A DNA stretch of 64,000 nucleotides from a virus. Made by a program: the position numbers and the translations under genes. The stretch spans positions 1-64,000 of IMG/VR virus record IMGVR_UViG_3300033145_000692. One strand, written 5' to 3'. Shown here in pieces: positions 46,723 through 54,697 of the stretch; position 1 is the stretch's first letter; every line of letters starts with the position of its first letter. Under the pieces are notes generated by a model, which was not told the origin of the DNA, did no database searches, and saw only the letters and a list, made by a program, of their open reading frames with translations.

Positions 46723-47604
46723 TCAATCTCCTTTCACCCACCGTTTGCGGGCTTTCTTACGGGCGGCATCTTCCTGTTTCTTCTGACTCTCGGGGTCAAG
46801 ATGAAGAACCCATTCCAATGCAGCTTTCCAACCTTCCATGGCGTTACTGTAATCACCTATGGTCAATAGGAGAGGTGCTTCAACACCTTTTTCAAACTCT
46901 TCCCTGACATCCTTCAATGACCTCAAGTATGGTTGGACTTGAAAATCCCTCGTGAAGAAATCCTCAAGTTTCCCCTGCTTCACTGCCTCTTTGAATTGCT
47001 TGACTACACCTGCCGCTAAGACTTTGAACTCCATCTCACCCATCAGCTTCGCTTCATCAATGAAATTGACCCTCAACCTGGGAGGTATCTTCGATAACAT
47101 GTAGGCGTTACCCAGGTTAATCTCACCACGGTCGACTGCTCTCTGTGTTGATGTGTCAAGTCTGAGGAGTCCGAGTTGTTGACTTACCCAACCTGGTTTC
47201 TTGTTGACCAAGCTAGCCAATTCTATCAGTGTGATGTCAGGTCTGACCTTCTGAATCCGCCTGATCTGATTGGCGAATTCAATTGGTTTGGTTTCTGGTC
47301 GGATGGCATTTGCTTGAATCTGTAACGCAAGTACATCGTCATCCGACACATGGTGTTTGATGATACAGGGGACAGATGGTAGTCCGACCTCCCTGGCACA
47401 TGTTGTCCGCCACAGCCCATCAATGACCTCGAAATGATCCGACTGCCGTTGACTTGGTCTGACTGATATCGAGTTGAGAAACCCTATCTCTTTGATGGAC
47501 TCAAACAGTTCAAGGTATTCCACTGATTCAGTTGCGACCGGTCTGAGCAGCACCTGTGGATCAACAAGCTGATCGGTAGGTATTTCATGGAACTGGTCAT
47601 TCAT
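46723..47604 (-). CDS. ParB-like protein 2
   Basis: 293 residues. LFESIKEIGFLNSISVRPS, FEVIDGLWRTTCAREVGLP (in place of GxRR) and ALQIQANAIRPETKPIEFAN follow the ParB domain; ITLIELASLVNKKPGWVSQQ is a KorB-type helix-turn-helix. Box II is changed from GHRR to DGLWR, so CTPase activity is doubtful. It lies directly beside the inverted-repeat region at 47632-47949, which it might bind. No ParA is nearby. Confidence 0.8.
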   Translation of the reverse strand: MNDQFHEIPTDQLVDPQVLLRPVATESVEYLELFESIKEIGFLNSISVRPSQRQSDHFEVIDGLWRTTCAREVGLPSVPCIIKHHVSDDDVLALQIQANAIRPETKPIEFANQIRRIQKVRPDITLIELASLVNKKPGWVSQQLGLLRLDTSTQRAVDRGEINLGNAYMLSKIPPRLRVNFIDEAKLMGEMEFKVLAAGVVKQFKEAVKQGKLEDFFTRDFQVQPYLRSLKDVREEFEKGVEAPLLLTIGDYSNAMEGWKAALEWVLHLDPESQKKQEDAARKKARKRWVKGD

Positions 47605-47631
47605 CAGGTGCCACTATCTGAGTTTCGTCCG

Positions 47632-47657
47632 CTATGTACAAAGGTAGTAAGAGCATT
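47632..47657 (+). repeat. 26-bp inverted repeat, left arm
   Basis: CTATGTACAAAGGTAGTAAG followed by AGCATT; its exact reverse complement is at 47924-47949. Confidence 0.95.
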
Positions 47658-47923
47658 TGTGTGGTTGAATAATCACACAAATGGAAAAACCGTCAGAAAA
47701 GTCAAAATAACTCAAACCGGACCATCCGAGCAATGAGAAGGCGGATATGTGACTTTCAAAAATTTTCACATGTGCTTAAAATGGATATAGAGGTCGTTAT
47801 TCGTTACTTTTCGACCTAAGTACCTGGTGTACAAGGTGGTTACGAAAGGGAGGTTGAGTAACCATTTGCTGGTTGAACCCTTTTTTTGACAAAATCGGAA
47901 CTTCCGAGATTTTTTAGAGCCTC

Positions 47924-47949
47924 AATGCTCTTACTACCTTTGTACATAG
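47924..47949 (-). repeat. 26-bp inverted repeat, right arm
   Basis: Exact reverse complement of 47632-47657; ends about 40 bases before the primase-helicase start. Confidence 0.95.
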
Positions 47950-47987
47950 GGGGACATTTTCCCTTTAACCTTTAGCATGGAGTTCGT

Positions 47988-50723
47988 ATGTCGACCAAGT
48001 TCATCACAGAAGCTGTCGTTGCCTTCCTCACAGCCAGGCGCGGCGAGCACCCAGGGCAAGACCTGCTCGATCACTACCTGAAATATGGTACCGCCATGGA
48101 GACACAGGTCAATGTCGCTGCCGGTCCCCGGGGAGAACCAGTCGATGGCAAGCGTGCCACCTGGACAGATGGGATCAACGAGTGGTGGAACATCAGGATA
48201 CCTAAGAACTCCTATGATGATCCGAAGTTCAAGGATTACCGACTCTCGTGGCCACTGGAGGAGCACGCCGAGGGTATCGGCACCACGGGTTGGGATTGGA
48301 AGGAACGTTGCAGCCGTTGGCTTGGCTTCGACTTCGATGCTCTTACTGGGCACGCCGCCGGTGTTGGTATCGACGAGGATGCCCTTGTGGATGTCCAGAG
48401 GGCTGCTGAGGCTCTCCCATTCGTTGAGGTTCGTCAGTCGACTGGTGGGAAAGGAATCCATCTCTACGTCTACGTGGACGCTATCCCGACCTCTAACCAC
48501 ACCGAACACGCCGCTCTCGCGAGATGTGTCCTCGGGATGATGTCTTCTGAGACCGGCTTCGACTTCGCCTCGCAGATCGACTGCTGTGGTGGTGTGATGT
48601 GGATTTGGCACAAGAAGCTGACCTTGGAGAATCAAGGACTCTCGTTGCTCAAGTCGGCTGAGAAGACCTTGACTCTCGATGACCTCCCCTCCAACTGGAT
48701 GGATCACGTTGAAGTTGTACGTGGTAAAAGAGCTAAGGTCCGAATCGGTGGTATCAAAGATGAGGACATTGATCCGTTTGATCTGTTGGCTTCAGCCCGT
48801 AGAATGACCCCTCTCGATGACATCCACAAAGAAATCATTGACGAACTTGCACGCTCAGGCTTCTCTACAGTCTGGGTCCCTGATCACCATCTGTTGCAGA
48901 CGCACACCTGTGCCCTCAAAGAGTTGATGGAAGATGATAGCAAGGCTGAAGAGTTCAAAATCCGTGGCTATTATGACACGACCTCTGAGGGAACCGATCG
49001 GGCAAGTCCCAATTGTTTTATGTTCCCACTACCAAGTGGCGCATTCAAAGTCTATCGGTTCTCCCAAGGGGTATCCGAATCTCCCACCTGGCAACAGGAT
49101 GGCGAGGGGTGGACTACATGCTTCTACAACCACGACCCTGATCTGAAGACAGCGTCTCGTGCCCTTGGTGGGGCTGAGCTTCCTGATAACAAGGGGTTTC
49201 AGTTTGAGTACGCTGAGAGTGCGATTAAAGTCGCCAAGTCCCTCGGTCAAGATGTTGTGCTTGACAAGAAGTTTCTCAGTCGTGAGACGATACTTCGACC
49301 TAACAAAGATGGACGCCTGGTGGCTCGCATCAAAGCTGACAAAGGTGACCCGAAACCGGATTCAAGTTGGGTTGCTGGACGTGGTGGTTGGTGGGAGAAA
49401 GTCTTCGGCATCAAGACGGAACCCAATGTTGACTCCACTGGTACTGCCGAATTTGATGATCGTCTACGAACGTTGGTGACCTCTCAGTGTGAGTCGGCTG
49501 GATGGTACGTTCAAGCTACCAATGGCTTATGGCAAAGGCGTCCGCAGAGCGAGTGTAAAAACTGGCTCCAAAGCAAGGGCATCGCGAAACCTGATGCCGA
49601 TATAGTTCTTGGTAACTGTATCGACAAGCCATGGGAATTAGTGAGTATGCCTTTTAAGAACGAGTACCCGGGTGACCGCCAGTGGAACTTCAACACGCCA
49701 AGATTCGTCTACGAACCTGCTGATCTTGGAGACAGCGAAGTGCCAGTACATCCACACTGGAACAAAGTTCTTCAACACTGCTTCTGTGACCTTGACGCCG
49801 AACTCAAAGAACTTACCTGGGCTCAAGAGGCTAACATCCGAAACGGGTATCAGTTTGGTTTAGCATGGATCGCTTGTTGCTTCCGTGACCCATTTGAACC
49901 CCTGCCATTCCTATTCTTCTTTGGGAATCAGAACAGTGGGAAGTCGATTCTCCATGAAGCTCTATCCACGTTGGTCACAGGGGGTGTTGTCAGTGCTGAC
50001 CGTGCCCTTACGAACAACAACCAGTTCAATGGTGAGTTGGCAAATGGAGTCCTGGCGATTGTGGAGGAAAAGAACATCGCTGGAAGCTCTACGGCGTACA
50101 ATCGAATCAAGGAGTGGGTGACCAGTAAGACATTATGGATTCGTAAAATGCGAATGGACGCCTACCCACAACCCAACACTTTGCATTTCATGATGATGGC
50201 AAACGAACAGGAAGCTTGTCCGGTCGTTGGAGGTGACACTCGAATCATGGTGATTGAAGTTCCTGACCTCCTCCCAGACCAGGAAATACCTAAGATTGAA
50301 CTTCTAAAACTGCTGAAGACTGAGGCTCCTCACTTCATGCGAACCCTAATGAACGTTGAGCTTCCACAGGTCCATGGTCGTCTACGTCTTCCGGTTGTTG
50401 ACACCTACAAGCGTCAGCAGTCACAGGATATGAGTCGATCCCTCTTGGAGACATTCATTGGCGATAACTGTCACTATGCTCCGGGTGAAAAGATTCTATT
50501 TAGTGAATTCCATGAGAAGTTCATCCGTTCTCTTGAGAACGAAGAGCGGTTCGAGTGGAGTAAAACCAAAGTAACCCGTGGTCTGCCTTCAGACCATCAG
50601 AGTGGTGCTTCTGGTGGTAGCAATCAGCGACATGTGTCAAACATCTCGTGGAAAGCTCCGAAGAACACCGACGCTACCCCGTTAGTTTGCATCAATGGCC
50701 GTTTGAAGTTGAGGGAGAATTAA
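47988..50723 (+). CDS. Primase-helicase: AEP primase plus SF3/D5-type helicase
   Basis: 911 residues; GGAG precedes the ATG. WLGFDFDALTG (D115, D117) and RQSTGGKGIHLYVYV (S151, H158) are the DxD and SxH motifs of archaeo-eukaryotic primases. The C-terminal part has Walker A FFGNQNSGKSILHE (~643), Walker B LAIVEEKN and the SF3 motif C MMMANEQEAC, the D5-like helicase layout. The fused enzyme would unwind the template and make primers for the family-A polymerase. It is the first gene of the only plus-strand block and lies next to the inverted-repeat region, a natural place for initiation of replication. Confidence 0.9.
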   Translation: MSTKFITEAVVAFLTARRGEHPGQDLLDHYLKYGTAMETQVNVAAGPRGEPVDGKRATWTDGINEWWNIRIPKNSYDDPKFKDYRLSWPLEEHAEGIGTTGWDWKERCSRWLGFDFDALTGHAAGVGIDEDALVDVQRAAEALPFVEVRQSTGGKGIHLYVYVDAIPTSNHTEHAALARCVLGMMSSETGFDFASQIDCCGGVMWIWHKKLTLENQGLSLLKSAEKTLTLDDLPSNWMDHVEVVRGKRAKVRIGGIKDEDIDPFDLLASARRMTPLDDIHKEIIDELARSGFSTVWVPDHHLLQTHTCALKELMEDDSKAEEFKIRGYYDTTSEGTDRASPNCFMFPLPSGAFKVYRFSQGVSESPTWQQDGEGWTTCFYNHDPDLKTASRALGGAELPDNKGFQFEYAESAIKVAKSLGQDVVLDKKFLSRETILRPNKDGRLVARIKADKGDPKPDSSWVAGRGGWWEKVFGIKTEPNVDSTGTAEFDDRLRTLVTSQCESAGWYVQATNGLWQRRPQSECKNWLQSKGIAKPDADIVLGNCIDKPWELVSMPFKNEYPGDRQWNFNTPRFVYEPADLGDSEVPVHPHWNKVLQHCFCDLDAELKELTWAQEANIRNGYQFGLAWIACCFRDPFEPLPFLFFFGNQNSGKSILHEALSTLVTGGVVSADRALTNNNQFNGELANGVLAIVEEKNIAGSSTAYNRIKEWVTSKTLWIRKMRMDAYPQPNTLHFMMMANEQEACPVVGGDTRIMVIEVPDLLPDQEIPKIELLKLLKTEAPHFMRTLMNVELPQVHGRLRLPVVDTYKRQQSQDMSRSLLETFIGDNCHYAPGEKILFSEFHEKFIRSLENEERFEWSKTKVTRGLPSDHQSGASGGSNQRHVSNISWKAPKNTDATPLVCINGRLKLREN

Positions 50724-50725
50724 GC

Positions 50726-51205
50726 ATGAGTATGAAGTACGCCGAAGGCGATATCAACAGTGACGCAAAAGGTTCTGGTGCCCGCGCCAACCAAGGGAAG
50801 ATCGACATGACTCTGGTGCCAATAATGTTGCTCGGGGGAGTCACCCGTGTGTTCATGGGTGGCAAATTGAAGTACGCCGAATTCAACTGGGCTAAAGGGA
50901 TGGCTTGGGGTACAGCGATGGCTTGCACATTGCGGCACCTATTCAAGTGGTGGTTCCTTCGTGAGGAAATCGACCCGGAGAGTGGTGAACACCATCTCGA
51001 CCATGTCCTCGCCAATGTCTTCATGATGAAGCATTACACCAAGGCATACCCTGAGGGTGACAACCGCCCGCCCGAGTCTGCAATGTTCGGGGTGTGGATG
51101 GATGACTTCTGTCAAACCTTCGATGAGGAAGCCTACCTGGACCGGAACCCTGATATCAAGAAGGCTGTTGAACTCAAAAGAGCGGGAGACAGGGATGGCT
51201 CTTAA
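50726..51205 (+). CDS. dATP/dGTP diphosphohydrolase-like protein (MazZ/DUF5664 type)
   Basis: 159 residues from 50726, two bases after the primase-helicase stop. GGVTRVFMGGKLKYAEFNWA (residues ~33-52), then LRHLFKWW and PESGEHHLDHVLANVFMM fit the all-alpha pyrophosphohydrolases that include phage MazZ, with the metal-binding glutamate, histidine and aspartate on two helices. In phages with 2-aminoadenine DNA, MazZ removes dATP and dGTP; no PurZ was seen here, so a general dNTP clean-up role is the safer reading. Confidence 0.75.
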   Translation: MSMKYAEGDINSDAKGSGARANQGKIDMTLVPIMLLGGVTRVFMGGKLKYAEFNWAKGMAWGTAMACTLRHLFKWWFLREEIDPESGEHHLDHVLANVFMMKHYTKAYPEGDNRPPESAMFGVWMDDFCQTFDEEAYLDRNPDIKKAVELKRAGDRDGS

Positions 51206-51707
51206 ACGTCTACCAGATTTCAGCAGGGGAGACATCAAACGTTTCTGGTCCAAAGTGGATAGGAAGCATAAAAGCGAGTGTTGGGCTTGGAAGGCTTCCG
51301 GAGATATTGACAAGCGAGGTCAGTTCAGGTATTGTAGAAACGGCAAGTCTCAGTACTTGAAAGCCCCTCGTGTTGCTTGGATGTTATTACGTGGTTATGA
51401 CCCTTACCCTGCTTTGGTTCTCCATAACTGCAACAATCCAAACTGCTGTAACCCACATCACTGTCGGCTCGGTGATGATGCTGACAACCGTAGAGATAGT
51501 GAAGAAGCTGGAACCCATTGTCATGGGACTCAACACGGTATGGCGAAGCTCACAGAAGATGATGTTAAGGAGATTCGACGTGCCCTATCGGAAGGTACAA
51601 CTGGTGTGGAGCTTGCTGAGCGTTACCAAGTGTACCCGACCCTTATTAGTAAAATCAAGAATAGACATCTCTGGAAACATATCCCCGAGGAGGTATGCAA
51701 CAAATGA
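51195..51707 (+). CDS. Free-standing HNH homing endonuclease
   Basis: 170 residues, overlapping the previous gene by 11 bases. IKRFWSKVDRKHKSECWAW is the typical N-terminus; APRVAWMLLRGYDPYPALVL, HNCNNPNCCNPHHCRLG and DNRRD form the HNH core with a four-cysteine zinc centre; the C-terminus has a helix-turn-helix (TGVELAERYQVYPTLISKI). Such genes copy themselves into intein-less or intergenic sites by cutting DNA. The decayed gene at 13355-13729 is a relative. Confidence 0.9.
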   Translation: MALKRLPDFSRGDIKRFWSKVDRKHKSECWAWKASGDIDKRGQFRYCRNGKSQYLKAPRVAWMLLRGYDPYPALVLHNCNNPNCCNPHHCRLGDDADNRRDSEEAGTHCHGTQHGMAKLTEDDVKEIRRALSEGTTGVELAERYQVYPTLISKIKNRHLWKHIPEEVCNK

Positions 51708-52327
51708 CCCCACAGATTCATAACGGACTCGTCCATCTCAATGGGTGCCTACTGGCGTCCATTGACTTTGAGACTACAGGTCTCCGAGCAGGGTATCACG
51801 AGATCATTCAGATCGCTGTCGTGCCTCTCAATGCGGACCTGCGACCTGCGACCAACTTGCGACCATTCTATCACAACATTGCTCCGGAATTCCCAGAGAG
51901 AGCAGATAGGAAATCAGGTAAGGTACATGGACTCGATCTCGATTGGCTAATGATGAACGCACCTTCACATGACAAGGTTGCCGATATGTTGGTTGAGTGG
52001 AGTGAGAGTCTCGATCTTCCAGTGAATAGGTCGATTGTACCTCTTGCCCACAACTGGGCGTTTGAAGCTGCACACGGTAAGGCATGGTTAGGCGATGATC
52101 TGTTTGGTCACCTGTTCCATTCCCATGCCCGCGATGGTATGCTTCTCGCAGTGTCGATAAATGATCGAGCAGCTTTCCTAGGACTGCCAATACCATTCTC
52201 GTATGTTGGGCTGAATGCACTGTGTGACAAGTTCAAGATTGTAAACGAAAATGCACACGAGGCACTCAGTGACGCGAGGGCTGAAGCTGAAGTCTATCGG
52301 TCCCTCCTACACTATGAGGTATTTTGA
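51704..52327 (+). CDS. DEDDh 3'-5' exonuclease 2
   Basis: 207 residues from ATG at 51704 (GGAGG upstream; the ATG at 51695 is too close to it). ASIDFETTGL is Exo I, LAHNWAFEAAHG the middle motif, HEALSDARAEAEVYRSL Exo III with histidine and aspartate. DnaQ-like fold. It differs clearly from the enzyme at 9243-9812, so the two were acquired or diverged separately. It is placed with the primase-helicase, so replication or end processing is likely. Confidence 0.85.
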   Translation: MTPQIHNGLVHLNGCLLASIDFETTGLRAGYHEIIQIAVVPLNADLRPATNLRPFYHNIAPEFPERADRKSGKVHGLDLDWLMMNAPSHDKVADMLVEWSESLDLPVNRSIVPLAHNWAFEAAHGKAWLGDDLFGHLFHSHARDGMLLAVSINDRAAFLGLPIPFSYVGLNALCDKFKIVNENAHEALSDARAEAEVYRSLLHYEVF

Positions 52328-53076
52328 TGTCCTTCTACACCCCAGGCAAGCCGTTCTCTCTTGCGAATTGGAACAGTTTGATTGATGCTGTCAATGCGCT
52401 ATTACAGGACCCACCCGATGGCTGTGATCCCATTGACCCAATAGACAACGTCACCGACCCACACAGGTGGGCGGTCGATGACATAGAAGTCGTACGTAAT
52501 AAGCTCATCGAAACCTGCCCCGACATCAGCTTCTCTGAGGAGACAGTGATGTGGAAACAAGGGATCATTGATGAGATTGAGTCCGTCTTCGGAGATGTGT
52601 GGTGTGACTGTTGTGATGATGAGTTCCTCAATAGTGAACATGGGACAACACTTCAACTGTTCGCAATCGAACCTCAAGTCTATGCGGCTTTCTGTAATCC
52701 CAAACCACTGATGTACCCATTGAGTGGTTTGGTCAGTGGATTGCATCCAGGTAAAGAAGGGATCATTGGACGGTCTTGGAGATTCTATCTGACCACATCT
52801 TTTGACAGTCCTGACTGGATGTACTTGGCGGATCATGGTTCACCGGGTGGTTACTCAGGAGGTGGCCTTGACTGTAAAGGTGTGGTGACCTACAGTGAGG
52901 GATACATGGTCGACCCCGCGTGGGGTGTCTATCTCCCCTGCTCTGCATGCAACCAAGCGTGTCTAGACATCATCGCATTCTACGAAGCGAATTGGCTCCC
53001 GACTGCCCCGACTCTGTATGGGACGATATTGTTCAACACCCTCAATGCGGAGTGCGCCGATTGTGACAAACTCTAA
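52327..53076 (+). CDS. Hypothetical protein, 249 aa, with C-terminal cysteine module
   Basis: Begins in the stop of the exonuclease gene (TGATG). SFYTPGKPFSLANWNSLIDA starts a helix typical of phage structural N-termini; a DCCDD group and later YLPCSACNQACLDII with AECADCDKL provide paired cysteines similar to the modules in the three following genes. Not recognised. The Asp/Gly-rich region (HGSPGGYSGGGLDC) may be a surface loop. Confidence 0.6.
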   Translation: MSFYTPGKPFSLANWNSLIDAVNALLQDPPDGCDPIDPIDNVTDPHRWAVDDIEVVRNKLIETCPDISFSEETVMWKQGIIDEIESVFGDVWCDCCDDEFLNSEHGTTLQLFAIEPQVYAAFCNPKPLMYPLSGLVSGLHPGKEGIIGRSWRFYLTTSFDSPDWMYLADHGSPGGYSGGGLDCKGVVTYSEGYMVDPAWGVYLPCSACNQACLDIIAFYEANWLPTAPTLYGTILFNTLNAECADCDKL

Positions 53077-53587
53077 CATCAGCATCCTACCATGCAAAAC
53101 CCGTCTGGAAGGAGTCAAGGGTAGTGACATCATCTTCCTACTATGCCACTGCAAGGAACACCCTTCGTACAAGCAACGTGTAACTGATGACATCTGCAAC
53201 AAATGTCACCTCCGAGTAGGGACCGATCAACCTGAGGATCGAATCATGGTAAGCAAGCCTGAGCCGCCCAGGAAGGGGTCAGGAGAGCCTCCGACGATCA
53301 CCCCTGATGGAACACTCATCTACGTCCAGAGGGGCTGGCAGCCACCACCATGCCCGCCTGGATACCGGAGGCGGTCAAATAACCTGAAGACACCGGATGC
53401 CTGGGTTCTGGAGCCACTGAAGCCTCTATGCGACCACCTCAGACTGGTGATTGGTGAGCAAGGTGCTTGCCTATGTCGCCGCGTCGTACCGACCTGTGTT
53501 TACCAGGGACGATCGTTGAAGGTGACCTCTCAGACCTGCCAGACGTGCCAGACGTGTAAGGAGCCAGGGTATGTCAAGACCCCATAG
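53063..53587 (+). CDS. Cysteine-module protein 1 (two modules), 174 aa
   Basis: From GTG at 53063, overlapping the previous gene by 14 bases. Two copies of a module with the pattern PC-x(2-3)-R-L ... C-x-C ... C-x2-C: ILPCKTRLEGVKGSD to DICNKC, and KPLCDHLRLVIGEQG to the QTCQTCQTC end. Between them lies DGTLIYVQRGWQPPPCPPGY followed by RRRSNNLKTPDAWVL, which recurs in the next gene. The final QTCQTCQTC comes from a 9-bp triple repeat (53531-53557). Cysteine spacing suggests zinc. Function unknown. Confidence 0.65.
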   Translation: MTNSNISILPCKTRLEGVKGSDIIFLLCHCKEHPSYKQRVTDDICNKCHLRVGTDQPEDRIMVSKPEPPRKGSGEPPTITPDGTLIYVQRGWQPPPCPPGYRRRSNNLKTPDAWVLEPLKPLCDHLRLVIGEQGACLCRRVVPTCVYQGRSLKVTSQTCQTCQTCKEPGYVKTP

Positions 53588-53846
53588 AATGTCTGACGGG
53601 ACACTTGTCTATATCAAGAAGGGGTGGGAGCCACCCGCAGTACCGGAAGGGTATCGCCGGAAATCGAACAACCTCAAGAGTCCAGATGCTTGGATTCTGA
53701 TCCCTGTGCTGCCGCCATGTGAAACCAGGGAGTCGACGGAGGAGATGGGTAGATGTGGTGCTATCAAGATCATGTACCATTGCCGAGGTGCTAGGATTCA
53801 CGATCTAACAACTTGCCACAAATGCACAAGGAGAAAACATGAGTAA
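53571..53846 (+). CDS. Cysteine-module protein 2, 91 aa
   Basis: AAGGAG precedes the ATG at 53571. DGTLVYIKKGWEPPAVPEGY and RRKSNNLKSPDAWILIP duplicate the linker of protein 1; the module LPPCETREST...CGAIKIMYHC...TCHKC follows. It overlaps its neighbours by 17 and 8 bases. The GW-x-PP and SNNL-K-x-PDAW motifs are distinctive and could be used to find relatives. Function unknown. Confidence 0.65.
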   Translation: MSRPHRMSDGTLVYIKKGWEPPAVPEGYRRKSNNLKSPDAWILIPVLPPCETRESTEEMGRCGAIKIMYHCRGARIHDLTTCHKCTRRKHE

Positions 53847-54351
53847 TTGCAAAGACTGTCCCGACACACAGATCACCTTTGGGAAGAATCGAACTGTCGA
53901 GACCAACCATCCTCTCTTCAGGGTCTTTTGCGTGGGTGGGGATGGACTTCCATCATTTGGCGAGTTGAGACTTTCAATACCAGTAGGGTATGATCGAGTT
54001 GAGATCGACTCAGAAGGTGTGATAGTATACAAAAAAGAAGACCTCGACGACTGGGAGTCGCCAAGGTCCATTGATGGTTTTGAACGTGACTCAGAAAACC
54101 CCCATGTCTTCAGACCTCTATGGGTACCCTGTAAGTCACGGCTGTATAGTGTCATTGTCAGAGAAAAATGTCAGTGTGTTGATGTACTCGCCGAATGTAT
54201 GCACAACCTACCCGAAAAAGAAGTCGATCGGTTTGTCGAGTATGAAGACTGTGAAAAGTGCCCATACCTCCGACCATACCAGAGGTCAAAGCCTGTGAAG
54301 AAGACTGTTAGCAGTCTTCGGGTTCCAAATCTTCCCCGTAGTGCCATGTGA
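53839..54351 (+). CDS. Cysteine-module protein 3, 170 aa
   Basis: AAGGAG precedes the ATG. An N-terminal SNCKDCPDTQI pair, a strand-rich middle (LRLSIPVGYDRVEIDSEGVI), then the module WVPCKSRLYSVIVREKCQC to EDCEKCPYL. The loop PVGYDRVEIDSEGVIVY parallels PPGYRRRSNNLKTPDAWVL in proteins 1 and 2. The 3' end overlaps the convergent SprT-like gene by 44 bases, where a perfect 8-bp hairpin (54300-54319) lies. Confidence 0.65.
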   Translation: MSNCKDCPDTQITFGKNRTVETNHPLFRVFCVGGDGLPSFGELRLSIPVGYDRVEIDSEGVIVYKKEDLDDWESPRSIDGFERDSENPHVFRPLWVPCKSRLYSVIVREKCQCVDVLAECMHNLPEKEVDRFVEYEDCEKCPYLRPYQRSKPVKKTVSSLRVPNLPRSAM

Positions 54352-54634
54352 GATATGTGCGATACAGTCTGGCATAAGCCAAACCCCATTCGGCTCCATG
54401 GTCATCAACATCGTTACCGTGCCAAGTCAGAGCGTGAGCCCATTCATGTAGGAGAGTATCGAGTCGAAGGTTGAAGCACTGCTTCTTCTGGATTCTGATC
54501 TCGAAACCGTGATTGACGTATTCGCACTCACCTTGCATTTTAATATCCAACTGACGCACCCGTACTTTTCTCAACGGGTACTCACGCCTTAACCAACACA
54601 GGATTTTTCTCCATTTGGTTTTCTTCGTAAGCAT
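54308..54634 (-). CDS. SprT-like metalloprotease
   Basis: 108 residues from 54634 (AGGGG upstream). LDTLLHEWAHALTWH (H63, E64, H67) is HExxH, and DDHGAEWG (H79) supplies the third zinc ligand, the pattern of SprT/Spartan domains, which degrade proteins crosslinked to DNA. It is shorter than the usual ~160 residues, without the C-terminal zinc ribbon. It is transcribed against the plus-strand block and overlaps its last gene. Confidence 0.8.
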   Translation of the reverse strand: MLTKKTKWRKILCWLRREYPLRKVRVRQLDIKMQGECEYVNHGFEIRIQKKQCFNLRLDTLLHEWAHALTWHGNDVDDHGAEWGLAYARLYRTYLTWHYGEDLEPEDC

Positions 54635-54649
54635 GATCAGTCCCCTATG

Positions 54650-54686
54650 ACACCCACCTTGGCTCCGTGCCAGGGTGGGTGTTTTC
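54650..54686 (+). terminator. Rho-independent terminator closing the plus-strand block
   Basis: ACACCCACCTTGG pairs with CCAGGGTGGGTGT (G-T pairs allowed, one small irregularity) around CTCCGTG, followed by TTTC on the plus strand. On the minus strand no T-run follows, so it mainly stops rightward transcription before the tail genes. Confidence 0.8.
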
Positions 54687-54697
54687 ATTTGGTCAGG

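Larger units (their letters stand above)
47605..47987. promoter_or_regulatory. Divergent intergenic region rich in inverted repeats
   Basis: About 380 bases without a gene, between the leftward ParB-like and rightward primase-helicase genes. It is bounded by a perfect 26-bp inverted repeat (47632-47657 and 47924-47949), has a 9-bp hairpin (ATTTGTGTG/CACACAAAT, 47655-47682), paired ATGTGA/TCACAT arms near 47746-47770, a degenerate third copy of the repeat (TGTACAAGGTGGTTA near 47830), and TTGACA at 47886-47891 with a TCGGAACTTCCGA palindrome in the following spacer. The -10 is poor. It could be a replication origin, a partition site or an autoregulated divergent promoter. Confidence 0.65.

Noticed and set aside
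50726-51205. Evidence for a 2-aminoadenine (Z) genome
   Set aside because: Only a MazZ-like protein is present; no PurZ was seen in the window, and the polymerase carries unrelated zinc inserts, so the claim is not supported.
54300-54319. Perfect 8-bp hairpin as a bidirectional terminator
   Set aside because: No T-run follows on either strand and it lies inside two coding regions; the terminator at 54650-54686 is a better candidate.
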